A DNA stretch of 64,000 nt, from positions 22,315 to 86,314 of the forward strand of contig JAGGDU010000195.1 in NCBI GenBank assembly GCA_018457135.1, read 5' to 3'. The stretch is from Trichodesmium erythraeum GBRTRLIN201. GTDB lineage: Bacteria > Cyanobacteriota > Cyanobacteriia > Cyanobacteriales > Microcoleaceae. The notes below the pieces were generated by a model, which did not search any database, was not told where the DNA came from, and saw nothing but the letters and a program-made list of their open reading frames with translations. The position numbers were made by a program, and so were the translations under genes. Position 1 is the stretch's first letter. Each line of letters opens with the position of its first letter. Of the stretch, positions 1 through 8,663 are shown in pieces.

Positions 1-328
1 GGCTAATACATTCACTAATTCATCCCAGAAAATTAGATGATTTTCTAATTCCTGATTTCCGGAATTATGGGGTTGAGATAAATCTAATTTTTCGGAGTCA
101 AAATTTTGATTGTCTGATGGAAGGTTCTCCATATTTGCCAGAATATTTTTTCTACAGATAGTCTCAGTAGTAGTTAAGTTCTCAGAATTTTTAGGAGAAT
201 TTCTTTTGGTAGTTCTATTTTTTAGAGACTGATTTTTAGATGCGGCAAATTTGGCTAATACATTCACTAATTCATCCCAGAAAATTAGATGATTTTCTAA
301 TTCCTGATTTCCGGAATTATGGGGTTGA
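1..328 (-). repeat. 252-bp in-frame direct repeat inside the intein
   Basis: Bases 1-76 recur almost exactly at 253-328, a period of 252 bp or 84 codons, so the repeat keeps the intein frame open. Beyond about 76 bases the copies diverge (70-115 versus 322-370). The encoded core includes NSGNQELENHLIFWDELVN twice. The left copy is cut by the window edge, so more units may follow. Confidence 0.85.
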
Positions 329-1092
329 AGTAAATCGAATAGATAAAAATTTTTAGAATCAAAACCACCAATATCTTCCATCAAATTTTTCTGAGATAAA
401 GCATCAGTAATTGTCAAATGCCATTTCCCATCACAATAACAATTTCTGTAGGTTGCAAATGTGAATTCCTCCCTATGTGACCTCTGACTTTTAACTTCTT
501 TAACGACTTTTATTTTTTCAGTTCTCTTCTCTTCAAATTTTTCAATACCACTAACAATTCCAAACCTAAGCAAAATATGTTGTATTTGCCTAATCAACTT
601 TTCACTAACTGTAGAATAACCAAAACATACTATCTTGTTCTGATATATTTTCACCCATCCATCTAAGGAAAATAGATATCTAATAAATAAAGCTAATTGG
701 GATCTCTCTAACTGAAATACAAGAGGAAAAAGATATAAATTGTCAAAATTAATCAGGGAAGAAAACTTACTTTCTGAAATAGTTTCATTACCAAAAATAT
801 TTAACCGACGGGGTACAGCTATTTTTTCTCCAACCTGTAATTTGGATAAAGGTTTCCAACCATTAACCGTCAAAAAAGGATGAGTAATTGTGGTCTCTAC
901 AAATCTTCCTAATTTTGTGGTTACTCTAAATATAGGTTTAATTCCATCATCAATAAAAGCACTAGGTTTAGTCAAATAAAACTTGCTATTTTTTCCCAAA
1001 GTTAATAATTCTATTTCCTGCCTTTTATAAACCTCTGCTAAAGTAACTAAACTACCATCTTTTTGCAAAACTAAAGTATCATAAGCAGCACA
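1..1092 (-). other. Intein in the DnaB P-loop (N-terminal and central part)
   Basis: This is a self-splicing protein insert beginning at DnaB residue 213 with CAAYDTLVLQ, right after GRPSMGK. The starting Cys is the expected first splicing nucleophile. About 65 residues later comes TTITHPFLTVNGW, a block-B-like motif with the conserved Thr-x-x-His. The C-terminal splicing motif (His-Asn) is not reached, so 364 intein residues are visible and the total is longer. The central part after about residue 230 of the intein is low in recognisable endonuclease motifs and contains an in-frame 84-residue direct repeat. P-loop insertion means unspliced protein cannot hydrolyse ATP; this is inferred from the insertion site. 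Confidence 0.88.
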
Positions 1093-1728
1093 TTTTCCCA
1101 TAGAAGGTCTACCTGCAACAATAATCAAATCAGACCGTTGAAAACCTCCAGTCATTGCATCCAAATCGTAAAAACCACAAGGAAGACCAGGTAAAGCAAC
1201 CCCTTCATTTCTATCTTCAATTTCCTGAAAAGTATTAATTAAAGTCTCAGAAATAGGAACTAAATCTTGTTGTGGTTTATCCTGAGTCAGAGCAAAAATT
1301 TTTTGTTCTGCTTGGTCAAGAATAATTTCTAATTTAGTAGCGGTTTGAAATCCTAAATCAAAAATTTCATTTCCAGCTTGAATTAATTTTCTACGGATAT
1401 ATTTATCGAGAACTAAAGCTGCATATTGGTCAATATTAACTGCAGAAACTGTTCGTTCTAATAGTTGAACTATTTTGACTCGCCCACCAATTTTTTCTAA
1501 TTGATTATGATCAGAAAGCCAACTGGTAACAGTCATTAAATCAGTAGGTTTGCCTTGACTATAAAGTTGGCACATTGCTTTATAAATAATTTGATGAGCT
1601 TGAATAGCAAAAAATTCTGGGTGTAACAATTCTGTGACTCGATTAATAGCTTCTGGATCAAGAAGAATACCGCCTAAAATAGCTTCTTCTGATTCAATAT
1701 TTTGGGGGGGTAAGCGATCGCTCTGCAT
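1..1728 (-). CDS. dnaB: Replicative DNA helicase DnaB, intein-containing, partial
   Basis: This is the ring helicase that unwinds DNA ahead of the replisome. The minus-strand frame opens at ATG 1728 and runs without a stop for 576 codons to the left edge, so the 3' end lies outside the window. The N-terminus reads MQSDRLPPQNIESEEAILGG, the typical DnaB N-domain start. The RecA-like domain begins near residue 190 and reaches the Walker A motif GRPSMGK at residues 206-212. At residue 213 the frame passes directly into an intein starting with Cys, so the Walker A Thr/Ser and everything after it must follow the intein beyond the edge. Identification is from the N-domain and the P-loop. rplI lies upstream on the same strand, separated by an opposite-strand gene. 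Confidence 0.93.
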   Translation of the reverse strand, partial: MQSDRLPPQNIESEEAILGGILLDPEAINRVTELLHPEFFAIQAHQIIYKAMCQLYSQGKPTDLMTVTSWLSDHNQLEKIGGRVKIVQLLERTVSAVNIDQYAALVLDKYIRRKLIQAGNEIFDLGFQTATKLEIILDQAEQKIFALTQDKPQQDLVPISETLINTFQEIEDRNEGVALPGLPCGFYDLDAMTGGFQRSDLIIVAGRPSMGKCAAYDTLVLQKDGSLVTLAEVYKRQEIELLTLGKNSKFYLTKPSAFIDDGIKPIFRVTTKLGRFVETTITHPFLTVNGWKPLSKLQVGEKIAVPRRLNIFGNETISESKFSSLINFDNLYLFPLVFQLERSQLALFIRYLFSLDGWVKIYQNKIVCFGYSTVSEKLIRQIQHILLRFGIVSGIEKFEEKRTEKIKVVKEVKSQRSHREEFTFATYRNCYCDGKWHLTITDALSQKNLMEDIGGFDSKNFYLFDLLQPHNSGNQELENHLIFWDELVNVLAKFAASKNQSLKNRTTKRNSPKNSENLTTTETICRKNILANMENLPSDNQNFDSEKLDLSQPHNSGNQELENHLIFWDELVNVLA

Positions 1729-2080
1729 TTATCTAAGATTTACTAAAAATCATTTTGTAAGTATTCAACTATCAGCTTCATTGCTTTTAAAAGAAGAAAA
1801 AGCAATTGAGAGATTGCTAATAATTATACTATTTATCAAAAAATTTTCTACATTTTATTGACGAGGGGGTAGGAGAGCAGGGGAGAGATAAAAAAATATT
1901 ATGTTTGTCTGAATATTTATCGGTTTAGTTTTCAAACTAAAGAGAAAATAGGGTTTGGATATTAAACCTCTGGAGTACACAAAAAACTGAACAAATAATT
2001 AAAATTAACCCGAGAAAAACATAATCATGATAACTTCGATGTAAAATCAATTATTTATATAATTTTGGAGGGCAAAGACA
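1729..2080. other. Intergenic region between dnaB and the PPC gene
   Basis: This is a divergent gap with both flanking genes reading away from it, so it should hold both promoters. The only clear signal is GGAGG at about 2067-2071, a good ribosome binding site for the gene at 2081. I see no RNA gene or mobile remnant. Confidence 0.6.
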
Positions 2081-4228
2081 ATGGATATTGAACGTGAGAT
2101 AAACTCATTTTTTTCTGATTTATTCGGCACAAAAGCTGATAGTAAAAGTGATTTATTTTCACTTTCAAATCATAAGATTAATTATTTCGATTCTACTTCA
2201 GATATTACCATAAAAAATTCAACTTTAGAGGATAATATAAACTCTACTGAATATTCGCTTGGTTCTTATAATTTCCTAGGAAATGAATTAGAATCTATCT
2301 CTATTAGAGATTCTGCAAGTGTTGAAAATACAGAAGAAATTGATAAAATTACAGGTGATAATTTTGATACAAATATTCAGTTAAGAGCTGGTCAAAAGTC
2401 AGATAATAAGATTGATACTGCAACTGAAATAGATATAGTTTCTGGTGAGAAAGTTAAGATAAACGATAGAATTGGCTACAAAGAAAAGGGCAAGGTTGAT
2501 AAATATGACTACTATAGTTTCGGCATATCTGAAAATATGGAAGTAAGTATTGATATGGATAAACTCCAGAAAAATGCTAATCTTCACTTATTTGATGAAA
2601 GTGGTAAAAAAGTATTGGCAAAGTCGAATAAAAGAGGTAAAAAATCAGAAAATATTACTGAATATTTAGATGCAGGAGATTATTATCTGCGGGTATCTGC
2701 TGTGGGAAATGCAAAAACTCCTTATCGCTTGATTTTAGAAAAAGTTCCTGATGATAAAAATATAGATGGAGCGAATGATTTAGGAAAATTATCTCAGAAA
2801 GAACTGAAACTTAATGATAAAATTGGCTACAAAAAAAAGGGCAAGGTTGATAAATATGACTACTATAGTTTCGGCATATCTGAAGATATGAAAGTAAATA
2901 TTGAGATGGATAAACTCCAGAAAAATGCTAATCTTCACTTATTTGATGAAAGTGGTAAAAAAGTATTGGCAAAGTCGAATAAAAGAGGTAAAAAATCAGA
3001 AAATATTACTGAATATTTAGATGCAGGAGATTATTATCTGCGGGTATCTGCTGTGGGAAATGCAAAAACTCCTTATCGCTTGATTTTAGAAAACGTTCCT
3101 GATGATAAAAGTATAGATGGAGCGAATAATTTAGGAAAATTATCTCAGAAAGAACTGAAAGTTAATGATAAAATTGGCTACAGAGAAAATGGTAAACGAG
3201 ATGGAATAGATTTGTATTTTTTTGAGATTAACGAAGAACAAGAAGTAGATATTAATCTGAATAAACTGAAGCAAAACTCTAATCTAAGATTAATTGATGA
3301 AGACGGTGAAACAGTTTTGGATAAATCGACTAACAAGGGTAAAAATTCAGAAAAAATTACAGAAGTTTTAGAACCAGGAATTTATTATGTAGAAGTTTAT
3401 GCTCAAGGTAATGCTAAAACAAATTATGAACTTAGTTTGAGTTCTCAGGAGGTTAATACAGTTTTTCCATCGGTATTAGAAACTTATGAATCAGGTACAC
3501 GAGTAGGGTTTGAAAACCGAGTTTCTTTGGAAATACCTGAAGGATGGGTTGGTAAACAAAAATCAATGTTTGAAACAATATTTGAAGGAAGATCGTTTGT
3601 TGATGGTCAGTATTTTCCATTTACACTAACCTCTACAAAGTATCCAGATGTCTATGTAGAATTAAGCGTCAGATCGAATTATTTGACAGGGCTTATACAG
3701 AACTTGGCTAATACCTGGGCAATTGACGAAACCACCTATGAACCACAAGGAAAAGCAAAGGTAAAAGGTAATCAAATTACTAATACTTATACTGCCAAAA
3801 ATTCAATATCTCAAGAAAAGTATTATGTGGTTAGTACTGTAGGGCCTAATGATGAAATTGCTACTGTGACAGTGGGTGGTTCTGTTAATAAACTAAAAGA
3901 CTATAAAGATATCGCAAATGATGTAGTTGAAAGTCTAGATTTTCCTGAACCTACTGACTGGGAAGAATTCTTTAGTGATCATTGGTTAGCTTACGCTCCG
4001 TATGGGAGCATATATGAAGGAATTTTCCTGGACGATGATCGTTCATTTTATCACATTTATGATTATTCAACGAATCGTTTTGGTACTTGGGATATTACTC
4101 AAAAAGATGAGCTAGTATTAAGATATGAAAATGGTGAAGAAAAGGTTGGGCAACTTGATGGTCCTAGTGTATCTAATAATATTATTTACGGTGAATTTGT
4201 TTATCAGGCGATAGAGAAAAATAGCTGA
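2081..4228 (+). CDS. PPC-repeat (pre-peptidase C-terminal domain) protein
   Basis: This 715-residue acidic protein has no clear signal peptide. After a Ser/Asn-rich N-terminus (1-100) come three tandem beta-rich units of 117 residues at about 130-480. Each has the PPC pattern of DYYSFGI, a helix-like L.KNANL segment, LDAGDYYLRV and YRLILE. PPC domains usually accompany secreted proteases or adhesins, but I see no protease domain here. The C-terminal 230 residues (SLEIPEGWVG onward) form a separate domain I do not recognise, ending in a beta-rich module. Units 1 and 2 are nearly identical at DNA level and unit 3 is divergent. The gene lies on the opposite strand between rplI and dnaB. Its function is unknown; extracellular or surface binding is a guess. 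Confidence 0.85.
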   Translation: MDIEREINSFFSDLFGTKADSKSDLFSLSNHKINYFDSTSDITIKNSTLEDNINSTEYSLGSYNFLGNELESISIRDSASVENTEEIDKITGDNFDTNIQLRAGQKSDNKIDTATEIDIVSGEKVKINDRIGYKEKGKVDKYDYYSFGISENMEVSIDMDKLQKNANLHLFDESGKKVLAKSNKRGKKSENITEYLDAGDYYLRVSAVGNAKTPYRLILEKVPDDKNIDGANDLGKLSQKELKLNDKIGYKKKGKVDKYDYYSFGISEDMKVNIEMDKLQKNANLHLFDESGKKVLAKSNKRGKKSENITEYLDAGDYYLRVSAVGNAKTPYRLILENVPDDKSIDGANNLGKLSQKELKVNDKIGYRENGKRDGIDLYFFEINEEQEVDINLNKLKQNSNLRLIDEDGETVLDKSTNKGKNSEKITEVLEPGIYYVEVYAQGNAKTNYELSLSSQEVNTVFPSVLETYESGTRVGFENRVSLEIPEGWVGKQKSMFETIFEGRSFVDGQYFPFTLTSTKYPDVYVELSVRSNYLTGLIQNLANTWAIDETTYEPQGKAKVKGNQITNTYTAKNSISQEKYYVVSTVGPNDEIATVTVGGSVNKLKDYKDIANDVVESLDFPEPTDWEEFFSDHWLAYAPYGSIYEGIFLDDDRSFYHIYDYSTNRFGTWDITQKDELVLRYENGEEKVGQLDGPSVSNNIIYGEFVYQAIEKNS
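2471..3523 (+). repeat. Three 351-bp tandem repeats encoding PPC units
   Basis: The period is 351 bp (117 codons). Units start at 2471, 2822 and 3173, each with the same ATTGGCTACA. Units 1 and 2 differ at only a few positions, which indicates a recent duplication; unit 3 is an older, divergent copy. Confidence 0.9.
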
Positions 4229-4416
4229 TAGTTAGTGTTTTTGAGTAAGCCCTATTTAGACAAAACTTCCGCATTTTTTAGTTCTAAATACTATATATCT
4301 ATAAAGTAAAAGTTGTTAGTCAACTATTAATAACGGTTAATATTTTTAATATCTAGTCAATCAGATATCAGTTATTCGTTTTGATAATTCAACCAATAAC
4401 TGATAACTGATAACTA

Positions 4417-4875
4417 TTAATGACCTACTACTTGAATTTCCACTTCAGCAATTACCTCTGGATGAAGTTTAATTTCAGCTTTGTAAAAACCAATTTTGCT
4501 AATCTCTGGTAAAGTAACACCGCGTCTATCAATTTCTTGACCTGTACTTTCCTTAATTACTTCTACTAATTCTCTATCAGTAACTGTACCAAAAATTGCA
4601 TCATTTTCACCTACTTGTTTGGCAATTTTAAAGCGACCAACTGTTTCCAAAGCAGTCTTTTGAGCTAATGCTCCCTGCTTTAATTCTATTTGTCTTTGCC
4701 GCTCTTGTTCTTGACGACGTTCTACTTGTTTAAGAACACCTGGAGTAGTACGAAAAGCAATTTTATTCGGAATCAAATAGTTACGGGCATAACCAGGAGC
4801 TACATCTACAACATCTCCTGATTTTCCTAACTTGTTAACATCTTTATTCAATACTACCTGTAATTTTTTGGCCAT
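4417..4875 (-). CDS. rplI: 50S ribosomal protein L9
   Basis: L9 binds 23S rRNA at the base of the L1 stalk. The 152-residue length is normal for the family. The N-terminal rRNA-binding domain begins [20 protein letters not shown] and contains the signature [14 protein letters not shown] long Gln/Glu/Arg-rich connecting helix follows (about 50-75), then a C-terminal domain ending in [10 protein letters not shown]. The start is the ATG at 4875. In many bacteria rplI precedes the replicative helicase gene. Here dnaB is the next gene on this strand, but a 2.1-kb opposite-strand gene separates them. Confidence 0.97.
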
Positions 4876-5396
4876 GACTATAATTATAAATCTTTTACTG
4901 CAAATTTATATTATATCCTAATTTTAAGAATAGAATAGGAGCTGACTATAGATTAATTGAGGGTATAGTATTTCTTTTGGAAATATTAACTAGGACTAAT
5001 AATAATTAGGAAATACTGGATATGATAATAGGTAACTGTATGATATCGTTCTGGGTATTTTTTCGAGCCATAAAAAATAATGATTCTGTTTGAGATATCG
5101 AAAATTATATCAAGTTATAATTAAAAGCTAAATATTCATCCATCAGCCATTAGCTATGATTTATCAATCATTAAGTTTTCGAGGAAGTAAAAAGGTGATT
5201 TTAGCTATCAATTATTAGTCTTTCATTCATATTGTTTGAGTAGCATTATGCTGTTTTTTATAGTTGAAGATTTTAAGTTAAAGCTTAATTCTAAGTTATG
5301 TTCCCTAAACTATAAAACTGATAGCTGTTTATCAACCAAAAAATTATCAGAAAATTAAATATTTAATAAATAGTAAAATTTCCCAATCAAATCGAA
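4876..5396. other. Intergenic region, rplI to first ProX-like gene
   Basis: This is an AT-rich divergent region. I find no reading frame, RNA gene or mobile remnant. It must contain promoters for rplI and for the binding-protein gene at 5397, but no box is convincing enough to place. Confidence 0.5.
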
Positions 5397-6407
5397 ATGA
5401 AACAAAAAAACCTAAAAATTATCTTAGGAACAATTTTAACGAGCATATTAATAATTTTTACATCTTGTCAACAAGTTCCTAATTCTCAAACGGTAACTAT
5501 TCGGACTGCCCATAGTACTTGGATAGAAGAGTCATTTCAAACTAATATTGTTAATATTGGTCTAGAAAAACTCGGGTATAAGGTCGAAGAACCAAAACAA
5601 ATTGAATACACAGCTATCTATATTTCTATTGCTAATGGAGACTTAGAATATAGTACTATTTACTACCAACCATCTCATGAAAAATTCTTTGAAAAAGCTG
5701 GTGGTGAAGAAAAGTTAGAGGCAGTTGGAATTTTGACACCTGATGGGATAGCTGGATATCAAATAGACAAAAAAACAGCGGATAAATATCAAATTACTAA
5801 CATTAAAGAATTAAAAAATCCAGAAATAGCCAAGCTTTTTGACTGGGATAAAAACGGTAAGGCAAATTTAGTTGGTTGTAATCCTGGTTGGGCTTGTGAG
5901 TTAAATATAGACCATCACATCGAAGCTTATGGACTAGAAAATACAGTAGAACATAGTCGAGGTCAATATAATATTCTATTAGTAGATGCTATAACTCGCT
6001 ATAAACAAGGGCAACCTATTCTTTATTTTGCCTATAATCCTCATTGGATATCTGCTATCTTAAAACCAGGTAAAGATGTAGTTTGGTTAGAAGTGCCTTT
6101 TACCTCTTTACCAGATATGAGAAATATCACAAAAAAAGATACATTACTAGATGGAAAAAATATTGGTTTTTCTAGAACTCAACAGAGCATTGTGGCTAAT
6201 AAAAAATTTTTAGAGTCTAACCCAGTGGCTAAAAGGTGGTTTGAATTAGTAGAAATTCCAGTTGCAGATATGAATACTGAAAGTTTACGAATTAAAGAAG
6301 GTGAAGACAAAGAAGAAGATATTTTACGTCATGCTCAAGAGTGGATAAAAAATAATCAAGAAAAATATAATAATTGGTTAGAAATAGCAAAAAAAGCAGC
6401 TAATTAA
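5397..6407 (+). CDS. Glycine betaine/proline ABC transporter binding lipoprotein (ProX-like), copy 1
   Basis: This 336-residue protein has a lipoprotein signal: MKQKNLK, a hydrophobic stretch, then FTSC with the acylated Cys at 24. The mature part follows the ProX/OpuAC class II binding fold. Landmarks are ANGDLEYSTIYYQPSHEKFF, where the family recruits betaine or similar quaternary ammonium compounds, VGCNPGWACELNIDH with a Cys pair, and YNPHWISAILKPGKDVVWL. The aromatic residues in these motifs fit a cation-pi cage for a trimethylammonium ligand; the exact ligand cannot be read from sequence. No permease or ATPase gene is adjacent, so the transporter core must be elsewhere. A close paralog follows at 7035. 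Confidence 0.9.
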   Translation: MKQKNLKIILGTILTSILIIFTSCQQVPNSQTVTIRTAHSTWIEESFQTNIVNIGLEKLGYKVEEPKQIEYTAIYISIANGDLEYSTIYYQPSHEKFFEKAGGEEKLEAVGILTPDGIAGYQIDKKTADKYQITNIKELKNPEIAKLFDWDKNGKANLVGCNPGWACELNIDHHIEAYGLENTVEHSRGQYNILLVDAITRYKQGQPILYFAYNPHWISAILKPGKDVVWLEVPFTSLPDMRNITKKDTLLDGKNIGFSRTQQSIVANKKFLESNPVAKRWFELVEIPVADMNTESLRIKEGEDKEEDILRHAQEWIKNNQEKYNNWLEIAKKAAN

Positions 6408-7034
6408 GCTGCCTGGTGAACTAAAAAAGGGATTAGGAGAAAAGATAAATAATAATTTTTTACTGTAAATTGAGGATGAGATGATACTTTGTCAAGCAAT
6501 GATATTTTAATCACTTGAAGTCTTTCCACTTGAAGATATTTACTATTTTTATAATATCTTAATAATAATTTTATAAAGAGAATCTTAACTATCAGGAATT
6601 TGTTTTTTTAAGGGGTAAAATACGAAGTCATTGATATTTTGAAGTTAAGGAAATATCCAGGTTTTCCTAAAAATAGCTTAAACAAAGGATAGAGCAGAAA
6701 ACAGGTAGATAAAATGTAAAATAATTAATTATTGTATAATGGTTTTATGTTATTTTTAATTTATGCTTTGTCAAAGTACGGAGCTTAACCTGATAATATG
6801 GAGATAGAACTTATTATCTTCTTAAGATAGCAGTTTTTTTTGATGACAAAAAAATTAGGTTTCAAGACTGTCCTTTTGAGGGGATGAAAAAAATACTTGC
6901 CTTATGTATTTCAAACATCTGGCTTTAGGGGCCAATAATGATAACTGAAATGACTTTCTTTTCTGATAACCAGGAACAAAATTTCTCACTACTAAATAAA
7001 ATTGTTATCTTGAAGTTTATTTAATCTAAGCAAA
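6408..7034. other. Intergenic region between the two ProX-like genes
   Basis: A 627-bp AT-rich spacer between two same-strand paralogs. I see no coding signal. Its length suggests the two genes are transcribed separately. Confidence 0.5.
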
Positions 7035-8051
7035 ATGAAAAAAACACCGCTAAAAATAATCTTAGGCACAATTATAACTAGCTTATTAATAATTTTTACC
7101 TCCTGTCAACAAGTACCCAATCCCTCAAGTGTCATTATTAGTAGTGCTTATAATAGTGGTTGGATAGAAGAATTATTTCAAACTGAAATTGTTAATATTG
7201 GTCTAAAACAATTAGGCTACAAAGTCAATAAACCAAAACAAAGTGATTATCCAGTAATTTATATTTCTATTGCCAATGGAGACTTAGAATACAGCACAGT
7301 TTACTATCAACCAGGGCATGAAAAATTCTTCACAAATGCTGGTGGAGAAAAAAAATTAGAGGGAGTTGGATTTTTAACACCCCCAGGAAAGCAAGGATAT
7401 CAAATTGACAAAAGAACGGCAGATAAATATAATATTACTAATCTTAAACAATTAAAAGATCCAGAAATAGCCAAACTTTTTGATTCAGATAAAAATGGCA
7501 AAGCAAATTTAGTTGGTTGTAATCCTGGTTGGGCTTGTGAGTTAAATATAGACCATCAACTTGAAAAGTATGAACTGGAAGATACAGTAGAACATAATAG
7601 TGGACAATATACAGTGCTTCTGGCAGATGCTATTACTCGTTATAAGAAAGGCGAATCTATTCTCTATTATGCCTATAATCCCCACTGGATATCTGCAGTT
7701 TTAAAACCAGGGGAAGATGTAGTCTGGTTAACAGTTCCTTTCACATCTTTACCAAATAATATGGCAAGTCTAAGTGAAAAAGATACGTCAGTAGATGGAA
7801 AAAATCTTGGTTTTCCAAGAAGTAAACAGAGCATTGTGGCTAATAAAAAGTTTATAGAATCTAATCCAGTAGCTAAAAAGTGGTTTGAATTAGTAGAAAT
7901 TCCAATAGCAGATATGAATAGGGAAAGTTTACGCATTAAAGAGGGTGAAGACAAAGAAGAAGATATTTTGCGTCATGCTCAAGAATGGGTAAAAAATAAT
8001 CAGGAAAAATATGATACTTGGTTAAAAATTGCTAGACAAGCATCTAATTAA
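7035..8051 (+). CDS. Glycine betaine/proline ABC transporter binding lipoprotein (ProX-like), copy 2
   Basis: This 338-residue paralog of the preceding gene has the same layout: MKKTPLK, a hydrophobic core, FTSC with Cys24, ANGDLEYSTVYYQPGHEKFF, VGCNPGWACELNIDH and YNPHWISAVLKPGEDVVWL. The binding-site motifs are kept, so both copies should bind a similar compound. Changes cluster in loops (for example SSAYNSGW for RTAHSTW), so affinity or ligand range may differ. No transporter partner gene is nearby. The two genes clearly come from a tandem duplication, and the stub of a third copy lies downstream at 8336. Confidence 0.9.
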   Translation: MKKTPLKIILGTIITSLLIIFTSCQQVPNPSSVIISSAYNSGWIEELFQTEIVNIGLKQLGYKVNKPKQSDYPVIYISIANGDLEYSTVYYQPGHEKFFTNAGGEKKLEGVGFLTPPGKQGYQIDKRTADKYNITNLKQLKDPEIAKLFDSDKNGKANLVGCNPGWACELNIDHQLEKYELEDTVEHNSGQYTVLLADAITRYKKGESILYYAYNPHWISAVLKPGEDVVWLTVPFTSLPNNMASLSEKDTSVDGKNLGFPRSKQSIVANKKFIESNPVAKKWFELVEIPIADMNRESLRIKEGEDKEEDILRHAQEWVKNNQEKYDTWLKIARQASN

Positions 8052-8335
8052 TGACATAATTTTTGTCGTTTTGGAATTGATTTCAGTTATCATTAATTAG
8101 TCGCTTTAGCTGAAGTATTATGCTTACAATATTTATGGATGTATGGCAACTTTTTTTATTCCTGGGAAATATGATGCTTTCAAGCTAATTTTTTTGTCGA
8201 TTTGGGGGTATTAGGGAACAGCAAAAAAGTAAAATAGATGAATATTAAGATGGAGTTTGCTATCCTAAAATAGGCTGTAAATATTATGTTATTTAGTTGT
8301 ACTTACACATCTATTTTTTTTTAAATCCAATTTAA

Positions 8336-8479
8336 ATGAAACCAAAATACCTAATTTTTTTTTGAGGAATAATTATAGTCAGTATGTTAGTAACTTTTAC
8401 CTCTTGTAAAAAATTTTCTATTCGTAGTACTGATATTTTTGGTACTTTTCTGAAATTAAGATACCACTACTTAAACTGA
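8336..8479 (+). pseudogene. Stub of a third ProX-like lipoprotein gene
   Basis: From ATG 8336 the frame reads MKPKYLIFF, then TGA at 8363, then GIIIVSMLVTFTSCKK, which matches the signal peptide and lipobox of the two genes upstream. After the Cys the frame loses similarity and ends at TGA 8477. The early stop follows a run of nine T, and the body of the gene is gone. Confidence 0.75.
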
Positions 8480-8663
8480 TGTATTATCAAGATTCTATAT
8501 TTATTCAGTAAGCTCTAGATATAGTAATCAAAACTTCTATTATAATATATATGTATTAGTTTTTAAAACTTCAAACTCCTACATTGTGATAACCTAACTA
8601 AAATTCAATCTAAGTCCATCTCTGTAAAAATATACAATATTAAAACCTCAGAATAAATAACTA

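Noticed and set aside
1634-1861. 75-codon plus-strand frame
   Set aside because: It overlaps the 5' end of dnaB in antisense; the dnaB frame is clearly the real one.
2471-3523. Possible CRISPR-like array because of regular repeats
   Set aside because: The units are 351-bp coding repeats without spacers; no CRISPR array was seen anywhere in the window.
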